A stretch of DNA of 64,000 nucleotides, taken from positions 62,001 to 126,000 of the forward strand of contig CALVLA010000003.1 in NCBI GenBank assembly GCA_944336125.1, written 5' to 3'. Made by a program: the position numbers and the translations under genes. The first letter of the stretch is position 1, and every line of letters starts with the position of its first letter. Source of the stretch: an uncultured Clostridia bacterium. GTDB taxonomy: Bacteria; Bacillota; Clostridia; Christensenellales; CAG-314. Below the pieces are notes generated by a model. It saw only the letters and a list, made by a program, of their open reading frames with translations, did not search any database and had not been told where the DNA came from. Positions 55,048 to 63,962 of the stretch are shown here, piece by piece.

Positions 55048-56925
55048 ATGAAGGAAAAACTAAAATTTTTTAAGGTGGAACAGGATATCAGCGAGGTTTT
55101 TGACAAAGCCCCTTCAGTTGTTTTGCCTTCAAGCAAGGAAGAACTCTTTGAAATGTGCTTCGGTGAAACGGGGAAAGACGTTTTTACCGTAGAATACAAA
55201 GTTAACGGAAAAATTATCAAGGAAGCCGAAGTAGTCAGATGTAAAAACGGCGTCAGCGTTAACTTTTTTGAAGATTATATGCGCCGCAGAGACCCTCACA
55301 GCATGGTTATCGGCGACGATTTCCCGACAGACAAACCTACTTACAAAGATATGTACGGCTGTCCTTTCGCCGAAACAAGACAGCAGTCTCTCGACTGGCT
55401 TGCTTCGCAGGATCTTGTCGTTGTTCCTTTTATGGCAGGCGGTAAAGAATACGGCTACAAATCGCTTCTCATCGCTCCGAAAAACGCTTCGTTTTTCGCT
55501 ATGAGCGTTGCAGATTTGCAAAGCTTCGTCTCCCCTGATACCATAAACGAGGAGTTTGAACCGAGAGCTATTCTTTTCCTCGTGCCTCCTATGAGACACA
55601 CGCACTTTAACGGCAGACAAATCGTAGTGCACAACAGGAAAGAAAAAGTTCACGAGTGCTTCGCTTACAACCTTTACATGGGTCCTAGTGCCAAAAAGGG
55701 CGTTTACGCGGTGCTTCTTGACATCGGTGAAAGTGAGGGATGGCTTACTGCTCACGCTTCGGCGGTAAAAGCCGTATCGCCTTACAAAAACCAAATCGTA
55801 ATTATGCACGAAGGCGCAAGCGGCGGCGGTAAATCCGAAATGCTTCAGGGCATTCGCCGTGAGGCAAACGGCAAAGTAAAAGTAGCTAAAAACACCGTAA
55901 CGGGCGACGAAGTTATGTTTGATATCAAAGATACTTGCTCGCTGTTCCCTGTTATCGACGATATGGCTCTTTGCCACCCTAAAATGCAAAATAACAGCAA
56001 AAAACTTGTAATCAAAGACGCTGAGGACGGTTGGTTTTTGCGTTTTGACAATATTCACGGTTACGGCGACGACCCGTATTTCGAAAAAATCTGCACGCAG
56101 CCTAGCGAACCTATCGTGTTCCTTAACATCGACGCCGTTCCTAAGGCTACCTGCCTGATTTGGGACCACACCCTTGATTCAAACGGCAAGCCTTGCTCTA
56201 ACCCTCGTGCAATCGTTCCTAGACACCTGATGCCTAACATCGTCAACAATCCTGTCGAGGTAAGCGTCAGAAGTTTCGGTGTCAGAATGCCTCCTTGCAC
56301 TAAGGAAAAACCTTCCTACGGTATTGCGGGTCTTTTCCACGTTCTTCCTCCTGCACTTGCATGGTTGTGGAGACTTATCGCTCCTAGAGGATACAACAAC
56401 CCTAGTATCGTAAGCGGCGGCAATGCTTTGTCCAGCGAAGGCGTTGGCTCTTACTGGCCTTTCGCTACCGGCAAAAAGGTAAAACAGGCTAACCTCCTTT
56501 TGCAGCAAATCATCGATTATCCTGAAACTAAATGCATACTTATTCCTAACCAGCACATCGGCGCATACAAAGTTGACTTTATGTCCGAATGGCTCACAAG
56601 GGAATTTATTACAAGGCGTAACGGCGCTCAGTTCGAAACAGAATACCTTATTCCGTCTCGCTGTTCAATCCTCGGCTATACCGTTGACGAGGTTAAGGTC
56701 GACGGCAACTCGATTCCTAACACTTTGCTGAGACCTGAAAATCAGCCTGAAATCGGACTTGAAGCTTATGACAAAGGCTCCAAAATTTTGTCGGATTTCT
56801 TTAAACAGGAAGTTTTGCAGTATATGTCGGCGGAACTTAATCCTATCGGCAGACAAATCATCAACCTCTGCCTGAGAGACGCTCCTGTGGAAGAATACGT
56901 TAAAGTAATTCCTTGGAAAAAATGA
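55048..56925 (+). CDS. DUF4914 family protein, PEP-carboxykinase-like
   Basis: This is a 625-residue cytosolic protein matching the uncharacterised DUF4914 family. The centre has a kinase-type P-loop, 'HEGASGGGKSEM' (Lys262), of the kind seen in phosphoenolpyruvate carboxykinases, followed by 'PVIDDMALCH' and 'EPIVFLNIDAVPKAT', which resemble later nucleotide and metal motifs of that fold. It is not a standard GTP or ATP PEPCK. The reaction is unknown; a nucleotide-dependent kinase or carboxykinase is likely. The start at 55048 follows GAGG; an ATG four codons earlier has no ribosome site and lies almost at the predicted transcription start. Confidence 0.85.
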   Translation: MKEKLKFFKVEQDISEVFDKAPSVVLPSSKEELFEMCFGETGKDVFTVEYKVNGKIIKEAEVVRCKNGVSVNFFEDYMRRRDPHSMVIGDDFPTDKPTYKDMYGCPFAETRQQSLDWLASQDLVVVPFMAGGKEYGYKSLLIAPKNASFFAMSVADLQSFVSPDTINEEFEPRAILFLVPPMRHTHFNGRQIVVHNRKEKVHECFAYNLYMGPSAKKGVYAVLLDIGESEGWLTAHASAVKAVSPYKNQIVIMHEGASGGGKSEMLQGIRREANGKVKVAKNTVTGDEVMFDIKDTCSLFPVIDDMALCHPKMQNNSKKLVIKDAEDGWFLRFDNIHGYGDDPYFEKICTQPSEPIVFLNIDAVPKATCLIWDHTLDSNGKPCSNPRAIVPRHLMPNIVNNPVEVSVRSFGVRMPPCTKEKPSYGIAGLFHVLPPALAWLWRLIAPRGYNNPSIVSGGNALSSEGVGSYWPFATGKKVKQANLLLQQIIDYPETKCILIPNQHIGAYKVDFMSEWLTREFITRRNGAQFETEYLIPSRCSILGYTVDEVKVDGNSIPNTLLRPENQPEIGLEAYDKGSKILSDFFKQEVLQYMSAELNPIGRQIINLCLRDAPVEEYVKVIPWKK

Positions 56926-56938
56926 TTGATTAATTTAA

Positions 56939-56970
56939 GGGCGAGAAACATCTCGCCCGATAATTTTTTT
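56939..56970 (+). terminator. Terminator touching the next start codon
   Basis: GGGCGAGA (56939-56946) pairs with TCTCGCCC (56951-56958), followed by GATAA and seven Ts ending at 56970; the CYTH gene ATG begins at 56971. Confidence 0.75.
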
Positions 56971-57522
56971 ATGTTTATCGAAAACGAACTTAAAATAAAA
57001 CTCGAAAAAAAAGAATTCGAATTTTTGAAGTCATTTACCGACAAGCAACCGGTAGTGCAAGTCAACCATTACTTCGACACTTTGCCTGTTTTGTCGATGA
57101 TGATAAGAATCAGAGAAAAAAACGGTCTTTTCGCTTTGCAGTTTAAAAAACGAAATTCTTTTTCCGACGGAGTTATCAACAGCGTCGAAAAGGGAATACA
57201 GGTCGATGAGGCTTTTTTTCGTGAAGCGGTAAAAAACGGACTTGACAAAAATTTTGTGAACAATTGCTTGGGCTGTAAGTTTGACAAAGACTTGAAATAT
57301 CTCGGCTATGCCGTTACCGAAAGAATCAAATTTGACCTTTTCGGTTTTCAGGTTGAGCTTGACAAAACTACTGCCGAGGGGCAAAGTGATTTCGAGCTTG
57401 AGTTCGAAGGAGATGACGAAGATATTTTGAAACTCAAAAAAAGGCTTGAGGAAAACGGAATAAAGTTAGTTGCCTCGCAGCCTAAATTTCAAAGGTTTTT
57501 GACTATCAGGGGTTTAATATGA
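56971..57522 (+). CDS. CYTH-domain (triphosphate tunnel) protein
   Basis: This is a 183-residue protein of the CYTH family. The N-terminal E-x-E-x-K motif is 'IENELKIKL', followed by tunnel strands such as 'MMIRIREKNGLFALQFKK', 'TERIKFDLFGFQVELDK' and 'DFELEFEGD'. Relatives hydrolyse inorganic triphosphate or thiamine triphosphate or act as cyclases. The ATG at 56971 gives the natural N-terminus but directly follows a terminator T-run and has no clear ribosome site. The stop overlaps the HAD gene start. Confidence 0.85.
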   Translation: MFIENELKIKLEKKEFEFLKSFTDKQPVVQVNHYFDTLPVLSMMIRIREKNGLFALQFKKRNSFSDGVINSVEKGIQVDEAFFREAVKNGLDKNFVNNCLGCKFDKDLKYLGYAVTERIKFDLFGFQVELDKTTAEGQSDFELEFEGDDEDILKLKKRLEENGIKLVASQPKFQRFLTIRGLI

Positions 57523-58196
57523 CAGACAACAAAACTTACGATACTTTTCTTCTCGATTTCGACGGAACAATTTCAAACACGTACAACGGCGTAACCAGAT
57601 GTCTGAAAGAAGCTTGCGTTAAGTTCGGAGGAAATCCCGATGACTTTGATTTTAAAAAATTCATCGGACCGCCGCTTACGTGGACCTTTAACATTATGTT
57701 TCCCGATGACTTGAAAAAGCAGGAAGAAGCTTTGGCGTATTACCGCGCGCTTTACATCAAAGACGGCCTTTTCGACTGCGAAATGTACGAGGGCATCGAC
57801 ACTCTTGTCAAATCCTTGAAAGAGGCAGGCGCGAGGGTGGGGGTTGCGACTTCCAAAAAAGAAAACTTTGCCGTCATGGTTTTGGAAAAACTCGGACTTT
57901 ACCAACATCTGGATTTCGTCAGCGGTTTTGCGGAAAACAGAACAGACAAAACGCAGGTTATTTGCCATGCAATTGAAACTTACGGCATAGACAAAGACAA
58001 ATGCCTGATGATTGGCGACACTTTTTACGACTTGCAGGGGGCCCAAAACGCAGGCATTGATGCCGTGGGTATTCTTTACGGCTTCGGCTCGAAAGAGGAT
58101 ATGCTTAAATTTCCGCATGTCGCTATACTTGAAACAGTTAAAGATTTGTCGGATTTTGTTTTGCAAAAAGTTGACAAATGTCCATCACGGAACTAA
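57519..58196 (+). CDS. HAD-family phosphatase, phosphoglycolate phosphatase-like
   Basis: This is a 225-residue HAD hydrolase with motif I 'FLLDFDGTISNTYNG', motif II Thr/Ser in 'VGVATSKKENF', and motif IV 'LMIGDTFYDLQGAQNAGIDAVG'. The alpha-helical cap after motif I places it in subfamily IA (Gph/PpaX/PgmB-like). The substrate is probably a small sugar phosphate or pyrophosphate. The ATGA overlap with the CYTH gene suggests joint action in phosphate-ester metabolism. Confidence 0.88.
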   Translation: MTDNKTYDTFLLDFDGTISNTYNGVTRCLKEACVKFGGNPDDFDFKKFIGPPLTWTFNIMFPDDLKKQEEALAYYRALYIKDGLFDCEMYEGIDTLVKSLKEAGARVGVATSKKENFAVMVLEKLGLYQHLDFVSGFAENRTDKTQVICHAIETYGIDKDKCLMIGDTFYDLQGAQNAGIDAVGILYGFGSKEDMLKFPHVAILETVKDLSDFVLQKVDKCPSRN

Positions 58197-58202
58197 TTTA
58201 TT

Positions 58203-58227
58203 AAAGACGGATTTACCGTCTTTTTTT
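58203..58227 (+). terminator. Terminator before the MATE gene
   Basis: AAAGACGG (58203-58210) pairs with CCGTCTTT (58216-58223), followed by Ts. It lies only 11 bases before the next start, so it may attenuate rather than fully stop transcription. Confidence 0.7.
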
Positions 58228-58237
58228 AGGGGGAAAA

Positions 58238-59572
58238 ATGACTAATCTTACGGAAGGTAAGCCAAGTAAAGTTTTGGTTGCTTTTACCCTGCCGGTTATT
58301 GCTAGCGCTATTTTTCAGCAACTTTACAATATCGCCGACACCGTAATAGTAGGCCAATTCGTGGGTGAGAACGCTCTCGCCGCGGTAGGTGCTTCTTATC
58401 CTATCACAATGATTTTTATGGCAATCGCCATGGGCTGCAACATAGGCTGTTCGGTAATCATATCGCAGCTTTACGGAGCAAAAAAACTCGCTCAAATGAA
58501 AACGTCGGTAAGCACTTCCTTTATCGCCTTTACCGTTTTGAGTTTGCTGCTTACCGGATTGGGACTTGCCTTGGCAACGCCTTTGATGCGGCTTTTGGGC
58601 ACGCCTGAAAACGTTTTTGCCGACAGCGTAACATACCTTAACATTTACATCGCTGGAATGGCGTTCGTATTCTTATACAACATCGCAACGGGTGTTTTTA
58701 CGGCACTCGGTGACTCCAAAACTCCGCTTTTGTTTTTGATTTTTTCGTCGGTTTTAAACGTCGGTCTTGACCTGTTGTTCGTCATTACCTTTAAAATGGG
58801 GGTAGCGGGCGCGGCGTGGGCTACCGTTATCGCACAGGGGCTTGCCTCGATACTTGCGATGATCACTCTCTTCGTAAAACTGTTCAAAATCAAAACCGAG
58901 GAAAAATACAAAAAATTCTCCTGGTCGATGCTTAAAAAGACAAGCTTCATTGCGGTTCCAAGCGTTTTGCAGCAAAGTTTCGTTTCGCTGGGAAACCTGT
59001 TCATTCAAGGACTGGTCAATAGTTTTGGCAGCTCGGTCATGGCAGGCTACACCGCCGCAGTTAAGCTTAACACATTTACCCTTACCGTTTTGACTACTTT
59101 GTCCAACGGCTTGTCAAGCTACTGCGCACAAAACATCGGCGCGGGAAAAACCGAGAGGCTGCCTCAAGGCGTAAAGGCAGGAGTCGTGATTTCGCTCTTT
59201 ACCGCTTTGCCGTTTTTCGTTGCGTTTTTCTTCTTCCCTTCGCAAATGACTATGATATTCCTCGACAGCGCAAGCGAGCAGGCTCTTGCTACGGGCTGCG
59301 AGTTTTTGAGAATGGTGGCTCCGTTCTACTTCGTCATCTGTCTGAAAATTATGGCGGACGGCGTGTTCCGCGGCGCCGGGGCAATGAAAATATTTATGTT
59401 TTCGACATTTTCCGATTTGCTGTTGAGAGTAGTGCTTGCCTACATCCTTTCACCGTCGATGGGGGCAACAGGTGTTTGGACTTCGTGGCCTATCGGCTGG
59501 TCGCTGGCTACCGTGTTTTCGGTATTCTGTTATCTCAAAGGAGTTTGGAAGCCGAAACGTTCTTTGGTATAA
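58238..59572 (+). CDS. MATE-family efflux transporter
   Basis: This is a 444-residue membrane protein with 12 helices in two similar halves. The first helix region has 'AFTLPVIASAIFQQLYNIADTV', and 'VGENALAAVGASYPI' is the typical loop. It exports cationic drugs or metabolites with Na+ or H+. AGGGGG precedes the ATG. It is followed by a strong bidirectional terminator. Confidence 0.94.
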   Translation: MTNLTEGKPSKVLVAFTLPVIASAIFQQLYNIADTVIVGQFVGENALAAVGASYPITMIFMAIAMGCNIGCSVIISQLYGAKKLAQMKTSVSTSFIAFTVLSLLLTGLGLALATPLMRLLGTPENVFADSVTYLNIYIAGMAFVFLYNIATGVFTALGDSKTPLLFLIFSSVLNVGLDLLFVITFKMGVAGAAWATVIAQGLASILAMITLFVKLFKIKTEEKYKKFSWSMLKKTSFIAVPSVLQQSFVSLGNLFIQGLVNSFGSSVMAGYTAAVKLNTFTLTVLTTLSNGLSSYCAQNIGAGKTERLPQGVKAGVVISLFTALPFFVAFFFFPSQMTMIFLDSASEQALATGCEFLRMVAPFYFVICLKIMADGVFRGAGAMKIFMFSTFSDLLLRVVLAYILSPSMGATGVWTSWPIGWSLATVFSVFCYLKGVWKPKRSLV

Positions 59573-59573
59573 A

Positions 59574-59606
59574 AAAAGCAAGGCAAACGCCTTGCTTTTG
59601 TTTTTT
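59574..59606. terminator. Bidirectional terminator
   Basis: AAAAGCAAGGC (59574-59584) pairs with GCCTTGCTTTT (59589-59599), between the MATE and oligoendopeptidase genes. Confidence 0.9.
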
Positions 59607-59607
59607 G

Positions 59608-61284
59608 TTATTTGGAAAGTATTTTTTCAAGTCCCAATGCAATTTCTTTCAATGTGCCTTGTTTGAGAGGGGACTTCATGCCGCATTTTTCAACAAGTTC
59701 CGGGAAAGGGAGAGTTCCTGCGTAGGACACAAGTTTGAGATAAGTTTCCCATGCTTTTTCGCGGTTTTCGTTCATCATTACGTAAAATTCAAGCGACATG
59801 GTTTGCGCGAGGCAGTAGTCGATGTAGTAGAAAGGATACTCGAAAATGTGAAGCTGGAACTGCCAGCGTGTGCCTTTGCAGTAATGCTCGATTTCGTCGG
59901 CATTGAGGTTCGGACAAAATTCTTCCACGAGTTTTTTGAAGGTTTCGTTCCTTTCGGCAGGCGTCATGTCGGGATTTTCGTAAACCAGCTCCTGGAAGTA
60001 GTCGACTATCGTGCCGTAAGGAATAAATGACAGCGACGAACTCAAATGCATATATTTGTAATCTTCCGCTCTGTTGCCGAAAAACAAATCCATCCATTTT
60101 TCCGCAAAAAATTCCATACTCATTGAGTGGATTTCCGCAGTTTCCATGCCCGGAGTCTGGATATCTTCCCAAGGCAGGTCAAAGGCTTTGTATGCGGCAA
60201 ACGCGTGTCCTGCTTCGTGCGTCAAAACGTCGATGTCTCCGCTGGTTCCGTTGAAATTTGCGAAAATAAACGGCATTTTGTATTTAGGAAGATTTGTGCA
60301 GTAGCCTCCGTTTGCCTTTCCTTTTCTCGACAAAACGTCAAACAATTCGTGTTCAAGCATAAAGTCGATGAATTCGCCCGTTTCTTTGGACATTTCGTGA
60401 TACATCTTTCTGCCGTTTGCAAAAATTTCCTCAGGAGTGCCTATCGGGGCAGGGTTTCCTTCTTTGAAAACGACAGGGTCGTCGATAATGGTGACTTTGT
60501 CTATCCCCAGTTCTTTTGCCTGCTCTTTTTTAAGTTTGTTTATGATTGGCACAAGGTCGTTTTTGACTTGCTCGCGGAAAGTCCTTATGTCGTCTATTCC
60601 GTAGCCTATGCGTCCCATACGGTAAACGGACATTTCGTGATAGTTTTTAAATCCTAGCTTTTTTGCCATTGCCGTGCGGACTTTTACCATTCTGTCATAA
60701 ATACCTTCGATTTTGTCCGACACGCTTTCAAGCCATTTGCCCTGTGCGTTGTATGCAGCGCGGCGTACTTCGCGGTCGGGGCTTTGTTTGTATTTTCCCA
60801 GCTGCGACAAAGTGAGTTTTTGTCCGTCGAAGTCGATGAGGGCGCATGCCGTAATTTGGCTGTATTCCGTTTCCAGTTTGCTTTCCTCGCGAAGCTCGTC
60901 GAGTATTTCGTCGTTGAAACACTTTTTGGCGTATTCCAACTTAGTGAAAATAAGCTCCGGCAAGGTCTTTTTCAGTTCGTCCTTAAACTCCGACTCCAAA
61001 AGGCAGTCGTTGAACCTTTGGGAAAGCTGCTGAACCTCAGGCATTATTTCGTTTAAATAATCCTTTTCCTTTGAGTAAAACTCGTCGGCGGTGTTGAGAG
61101 TGTACCTTATGTTCAAAAGCGAAAACATAGTGGATATCTCTTCGCCGTAATCACTGTAACTTTTGTAAACGTTAAGCTGCTCTTCTGCGTCTTTCGCGTT
61201 TTTGAAATCCGCAATGTATTTTTCCATCTTTTCGCGTATTTCGTTTAGCGTTATCCTTTTGTAAGGTATTTCAGATAATTTCAT
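59608..61284 (-). CDS. pepF: M3-family oligoendopeptidase F
   Basis: This is a 558-residue cytosolic zinc peptidase that degrades short peptides. The zinc motif is 'VLTHEAGHAFAAYKAF', with the third ligand Glu in 'GMETAEIHSMSMEFFAEKWM'. A Tyr/His-rich substrate segment near 'HYCKGTRWQFQLHIFEYPFY' is typical of PepF. It is near the usual family length. GAGGTG precedes the ATG. Single-gene unit on the minus strand. Confidence 0.94.
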   Translation of the reverse strand: MKLSEIPYKRITLNEIREKMEKYIADFKNAKDAEEQLNVYKSYSDYGEEISTMFSLLNIRYTLNTADEFYSKEKDYLNEIMPEVQQLSQRFNDCLLESEFKDELKKTLPELIFTKLEYAKKCFNDEILDELREESKLETEYSQITACALIDFDGQKLTLSQLGKYKQSPDREVRRAAYNAQGKWLESVSDKIEGIYDRMVKVRTAMAKKLGFKNYHEMSVYRMGRIGYGIDDIRTFREQVKNDLVPIINKLKKEQAKELGIDKVTIIDDPVVFKEGNPAPIGTPEEIFANGRKMYHEMSKETGEFIDFMLEHELFDVLSRKGKANGGYCTNLPKYKMPFIFANFNGTSGDIDVLTHEAGHAFAAYKAFDLPWEDIQTPGMETAEIHSMSMEFFAEKWMDLFFGNRAEDYKYMHLSSSLSFIPYGTIVDYFQELVYENPDMTPAERNETFKKLVEEFCPNLNADEIEHYCKGTRWQFQLHIFEYPFYYIDYCLAQTMSLEFYVMMNENREKAWETYLKLVSYAGTLPFPELVEKCGMKSPLKQGTLKEIALGLEKILSK

Positions 61285-61302
61285 TTTTTCACCTCGCTGA
61301 AA

Positions 61303-61331
61303 AGTATATCACCCGTGTCCGCTTTTTGCAA
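61303..61331 (-). promoter_or_regulatory. Promoter of pepF
   Basis: On the minus strand, TTGCAA (61326-61331) and TATACT (61303-61308) are separated by 17 bases. Confidence 0.7.
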
Positions 61332-61383
61332 ATTTCCTCGGACACTACAATTTATTTTTTACAATATTTTTATAATTCATTAA

Positions 61384-61412
61384 TTGACGGATTTTTTCCT
61401 CGGTGCTATAAT
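61384..61412 (+). promoter_or_regulatory. Strong extended -10 promoter of the acyl-CoA ligase gene
   Basis: TTGACG (61384-61389), 17 bases, then TG-C-TATAAT (hexamer 61407-61412). The predicted leader is about 85 bases and pyrimidine-rich; I see no recognisable riboswitch in it. Confidence 0.8.
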
Positions 61413-61504
61413 CTACGGAAATATTAACTTTTTTCTGCTATTTACGGCGGTTTTTCGCTTTTTTTGGCGTCTTTCTGCCGAATTTATTTTAGAGAGGGTA
61501 TTTT

Positions 61505-63151
61505 ATGAACGAATTGATGGAAATCACTTTGGGCGGTATCCTTGAACGCATGGCGGAAATGTATCCGAACCACCAATGCGTCAAGTATATCGAAAGGGAG
61601 TATGACATGACGTACTCCGAGTTCAACGAGGAAGTCGACAAGGTCGCTAAAGGTCTTCTCGGCTTGGGTCTTAAAAAAGGCGACCACATCGCTATCTGGG
61701 CTACCAACTATCCTGAATGGCTTTCGCTCCTTTTTGCGACCGCTAAAATCGGCGCCGTGCTTGTTACCGTAAACACTAACTACAAAATCGCCGAACTCGA
61801 ATACCTACTACGTCAATCCGATTCAAAAGCTCTCTTTGTATGCGACGGTCTTAAAGATATAGACTGTGAAAAAACTATTTACGAACTCTGCCCTGAACTT
61901 AAGGACAGCGAACCGGGTATCCTGCAATCCGCAAGGCTTCCTAAGCTTACCACCGTTGTTTCTATCGACAACAGGTACCCGGGCATGTACAAGTGGACTG
62001 ACCTTTACAAGTTCGGCGCACGTATCTCTGACGACTTTTATCAAAAGGTTAAAGATGCAGTTGACTGCCATGACGTTGTTAATATGCAGTACACTTCGGG
62101 TACCACGGGTTTCCCCAAAGGCGTTATGCTCACTCACTACAACATCGTAAACAACGGTATGACCATCGGCGACTGCATGAAGTTTACTCCGCGCGACAGG
62201 CTTTGCATTCACGTTCCTTTCTTCCATTGCTTCGGCCTCGTCCTCGCTATCATGGCTTGCGTGACTCACGGGTCTACCATGATTCCGCTTTTGTGGTTCA
62301 CTCCTATGAAAGCGCTTCACACAATCGAATACGAAAGATGTACGGCGGTTCACGGCGTTCCTACCATGTTTATCGCTATGCTGGAACACCGCGACTTTAA
62401 AAAATACGACCTCAGCTCTCTTCGTACCGGTATTATGGCTGGCTCTCCTTGCCCTGAAAAGGTTATGCAGCAAGTCGTTGACGAAATGCATATGCCTGAA
62501 ATTACAATTACCTACGGTCAAACAGAAGCTTCTCCCGGTTGCACGCAGACTACTACCGACGACCCGCTTCCGCTTCGCGTTTCTACAGTCGGCAAACAGT
62601 TCCCGCACATGGAAGTTAAAATCATCGATCCTGAAACAGGCGAAACTTTGGGGCCTAACCAAGACGGCGAGTTTTGCGTAAGGGGCTACAACGTCATGAA
62701 AGGTTATTATAACATGCCTGAAGCTACCGCAGAAGCAATTGACAAAGACGGCTGGCTCCATACAGGCGACCTTGCTTCGGTTGACGAAAACGGCTACTAC
62801 AAAATTACCGGTCGTATCAAAGACATGATTATCCGCGGCGGCGAAAACATTTACCCTAAGGAAATCGAAGAATTTTTGTACACCAACCCTAAAATTCAGG
62901 ACGTTCAGGTCGTAGGCGCTCCTAGCGAAGTTTACGGCGAAGAAGTTGCCGCTTTCGTTGTTCTCAAAAAAGGTGAAAAAATGACGGAAGCCGAAGTCAA
63001 GGATTACGTAAAAGTCAACATGGCAAGACACAAAGTTCCTTCTTACGTCATCTTCGTTGACAAATTCCCTATGACGGGCAGCGGCAAAATTCAAAAGTTC
63101 AAGCTCAGGGAAATGGCAAAAGAATACGTCGAATCAAGAACCAAAAAATAA
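61505..63151 (+). CDS. Acyl-CoA synthetase (AMP-forming)
   Basis: This 548-residue ligase activates a fatty or other carboxylic acid to its CoA thioester. Motif A3 is 'YTSGTTGFPKGVMLTH', A5 is 'YGQTEASPG', A7 is 'WLHTGDLASVDENGYY', A8 is 'GRIKDMIIRGGENIYPKEIE', and A10 is 'PMTGSGKIQK' with the catalytic Lys. The pattern fits the medium/long-chain FadD-like group. It stands alone with a strong promoter, so the acid cannot be named. GAGAGGG precedes the start. Confidence 0.93.
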   Translation: MNELMEITLGGILERMAEMYPNHQCVKYIEREYDMTYSEFNEEVDKVAKGLLGLGLKKGDHIAIWATNYPEWLSLLFATAKIGAVLVTVNTNYKIAELEYLLRQSDSKALFVCDGLKDIDCEKTIYELCPELKDSEPGILQSARLPKLTTVVSIDNRYPGMYKWTDLYKFGARISDDFYQKVKDAVDCHDVVNMQYTSGTTGFPKGVMLTHYNIVNNGMTIGDCMKFTPRDRLCIHVPFFHCFGLVLAIMACVTHGSTMIPLLWFTPMKALHTIEYERCTAVHGVPTMFIAMLEHRDFKKYDLSSLRTGIMAGSPCPEKVMQQVVDEMHMPEITITYGQTEASPGCTQTTTDDPLPLRVSTVGKQFPHMEVKIIDPETGETLGPNQDGEFCVRGYNVMKGYYNMPEATAEAIDKDGWLHTGDLASVDENGYYKITGRIKDMIIRGGENIYPKEIEEFLYTNPKIQDVQVVGAPSEVYGEEVAAFVVLKKGEKMTEAEVKDYVKVNMARHKVPSYVIFVDKFPMTGSGKIQKFKLREMAKEYVESRTKK

Positions 63152-63159
63152 AAAAAACA

Positions 63160-63185
63160 AAACAAGCCTTTTCGGCTTGTTTTTA
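63160..63185 (+). terminator. Rho-independent terminator
   Basis: AACAAGCC (63161-63168) pairs with GGCTTGTT (63174-63181), followed by Ts. Its 3' arm overlaps the -35 box of the next gene. Confidence 0.8.
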
Positions 63186-63205
63186 TTTTGTTTTTAGTGC
63201 ATAAT
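63177..63205 (+). promoter_or_regulatory. Promoter of trmN6-rsmI, abutting the start codon
   Basis: TTGTTT (63177-63182) and CATAAT (63200-63205) are separated by 17 bases. The ATG is at 63213, almost exactly at the predicted transcription start. Confidence 0.55.
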
Positions 63206-63212
63206 TTTTTTG

Positions 63213-63962
63213 ATGAACGTTTTTTTGAAAGATACCGAAAAGCTCGAAGACCTTCAGGTCGGCGGACTTAAAATTATTCAAGATAAAAACGAGTACCGCT
63301 TTACTTCCGACGCGGTGCTTCTGGCAAATTCCGTTTCGGTAAAGCCAACGGACACGGTGGTGGAGTTTGGCACTGGCAGCGGCGTGATTTCGATACTCAT
63401 TTCATACAAGCAAAAACCCAAACACATTTTGGCGGTGGAAATTCAGCCGCAGCTTGCCGACATGGCAAAACGCAGCATAGAGTTTAACGGGATGAAGGAC
63501 AAAATTTCCGTGTTAAACACAAGTTTGCAGGATTTTGCCCTCAGTTACGACGGGAAAAAAGTCGACGCGGTAGTATGCAATCCGCCTTACATAAAGCTTA
63601 ACGGCGGTGAAACGCAAATTAGCGAAAACCTTAAAATCTGCAGACACGAAGTGGCGGTTACCCTTGACGAAATATGTTTTGCGGCAGGAAGAATTTTGAA
63701 AAGCGGCGGAAAGTTTTTTTTGGTGCACAAAGCCGAAAGATGCGCCGAAATTTTTGAGCTTATGACAAAATACAAAATTCAGCCAAAGGAAATCACCACT
63801 GTTTCGGCAAGAGAAGGGGAGGCTCCTTACCTTGTGATTGTCTGCGGGGCAAAAGACGGCAAGGTGGGGCTTAAATGGAAAAAGCCAATTGTAATTTACG
63901 ACCAAAACGGAGTGTTTACTCAGACGATAGAAAAACTTTACGGGGAGGCGGAAAATGAGTAA
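63213..63962 (+). CDS. tRNA1(Val) (adenine(37)-N6)-methyltransferase-like protein
   Basis: This is a 249-residue SAM-dependent methyltransferase of the TrmN6/YfiC group. It has the SAM loop 'VVEFGTGSGVISILI' and the catalytic NPPY in 'VVCNPPYIKL'. The opening 'DTEKLEDLQVGGLKIIQDKNEYRFTSDAVLLAN' pattern is typical of this group. In Firmicutes this gene is regularly followed by rsmI, as here. The stop overlaps the rsmI start by eight bases. No ribosome site is visible before the ATG. Confidence 0.9.
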   Translation: MNVFLKDTEKLEDLQVGGLKIIQDKNEYRFTSDAVLLANSVSVKPTDTVVEFGTGSGVISILISYKQKPKHILAVEIQPQLADMAKRSIEFNGMKDKISVLNTSLQDFALSYDGKKVDAVVCNPPYIKLNGGETQISENLKICRHEVAVTLDEICFAAGRILKSGGKFFLVHKAERCAEIFELMTKYKIQPKEITTVSAREGEAPYLVIVCGAKDGKVGLKWKKPIVIYDQNGVFTQTIEKLYGEAENE

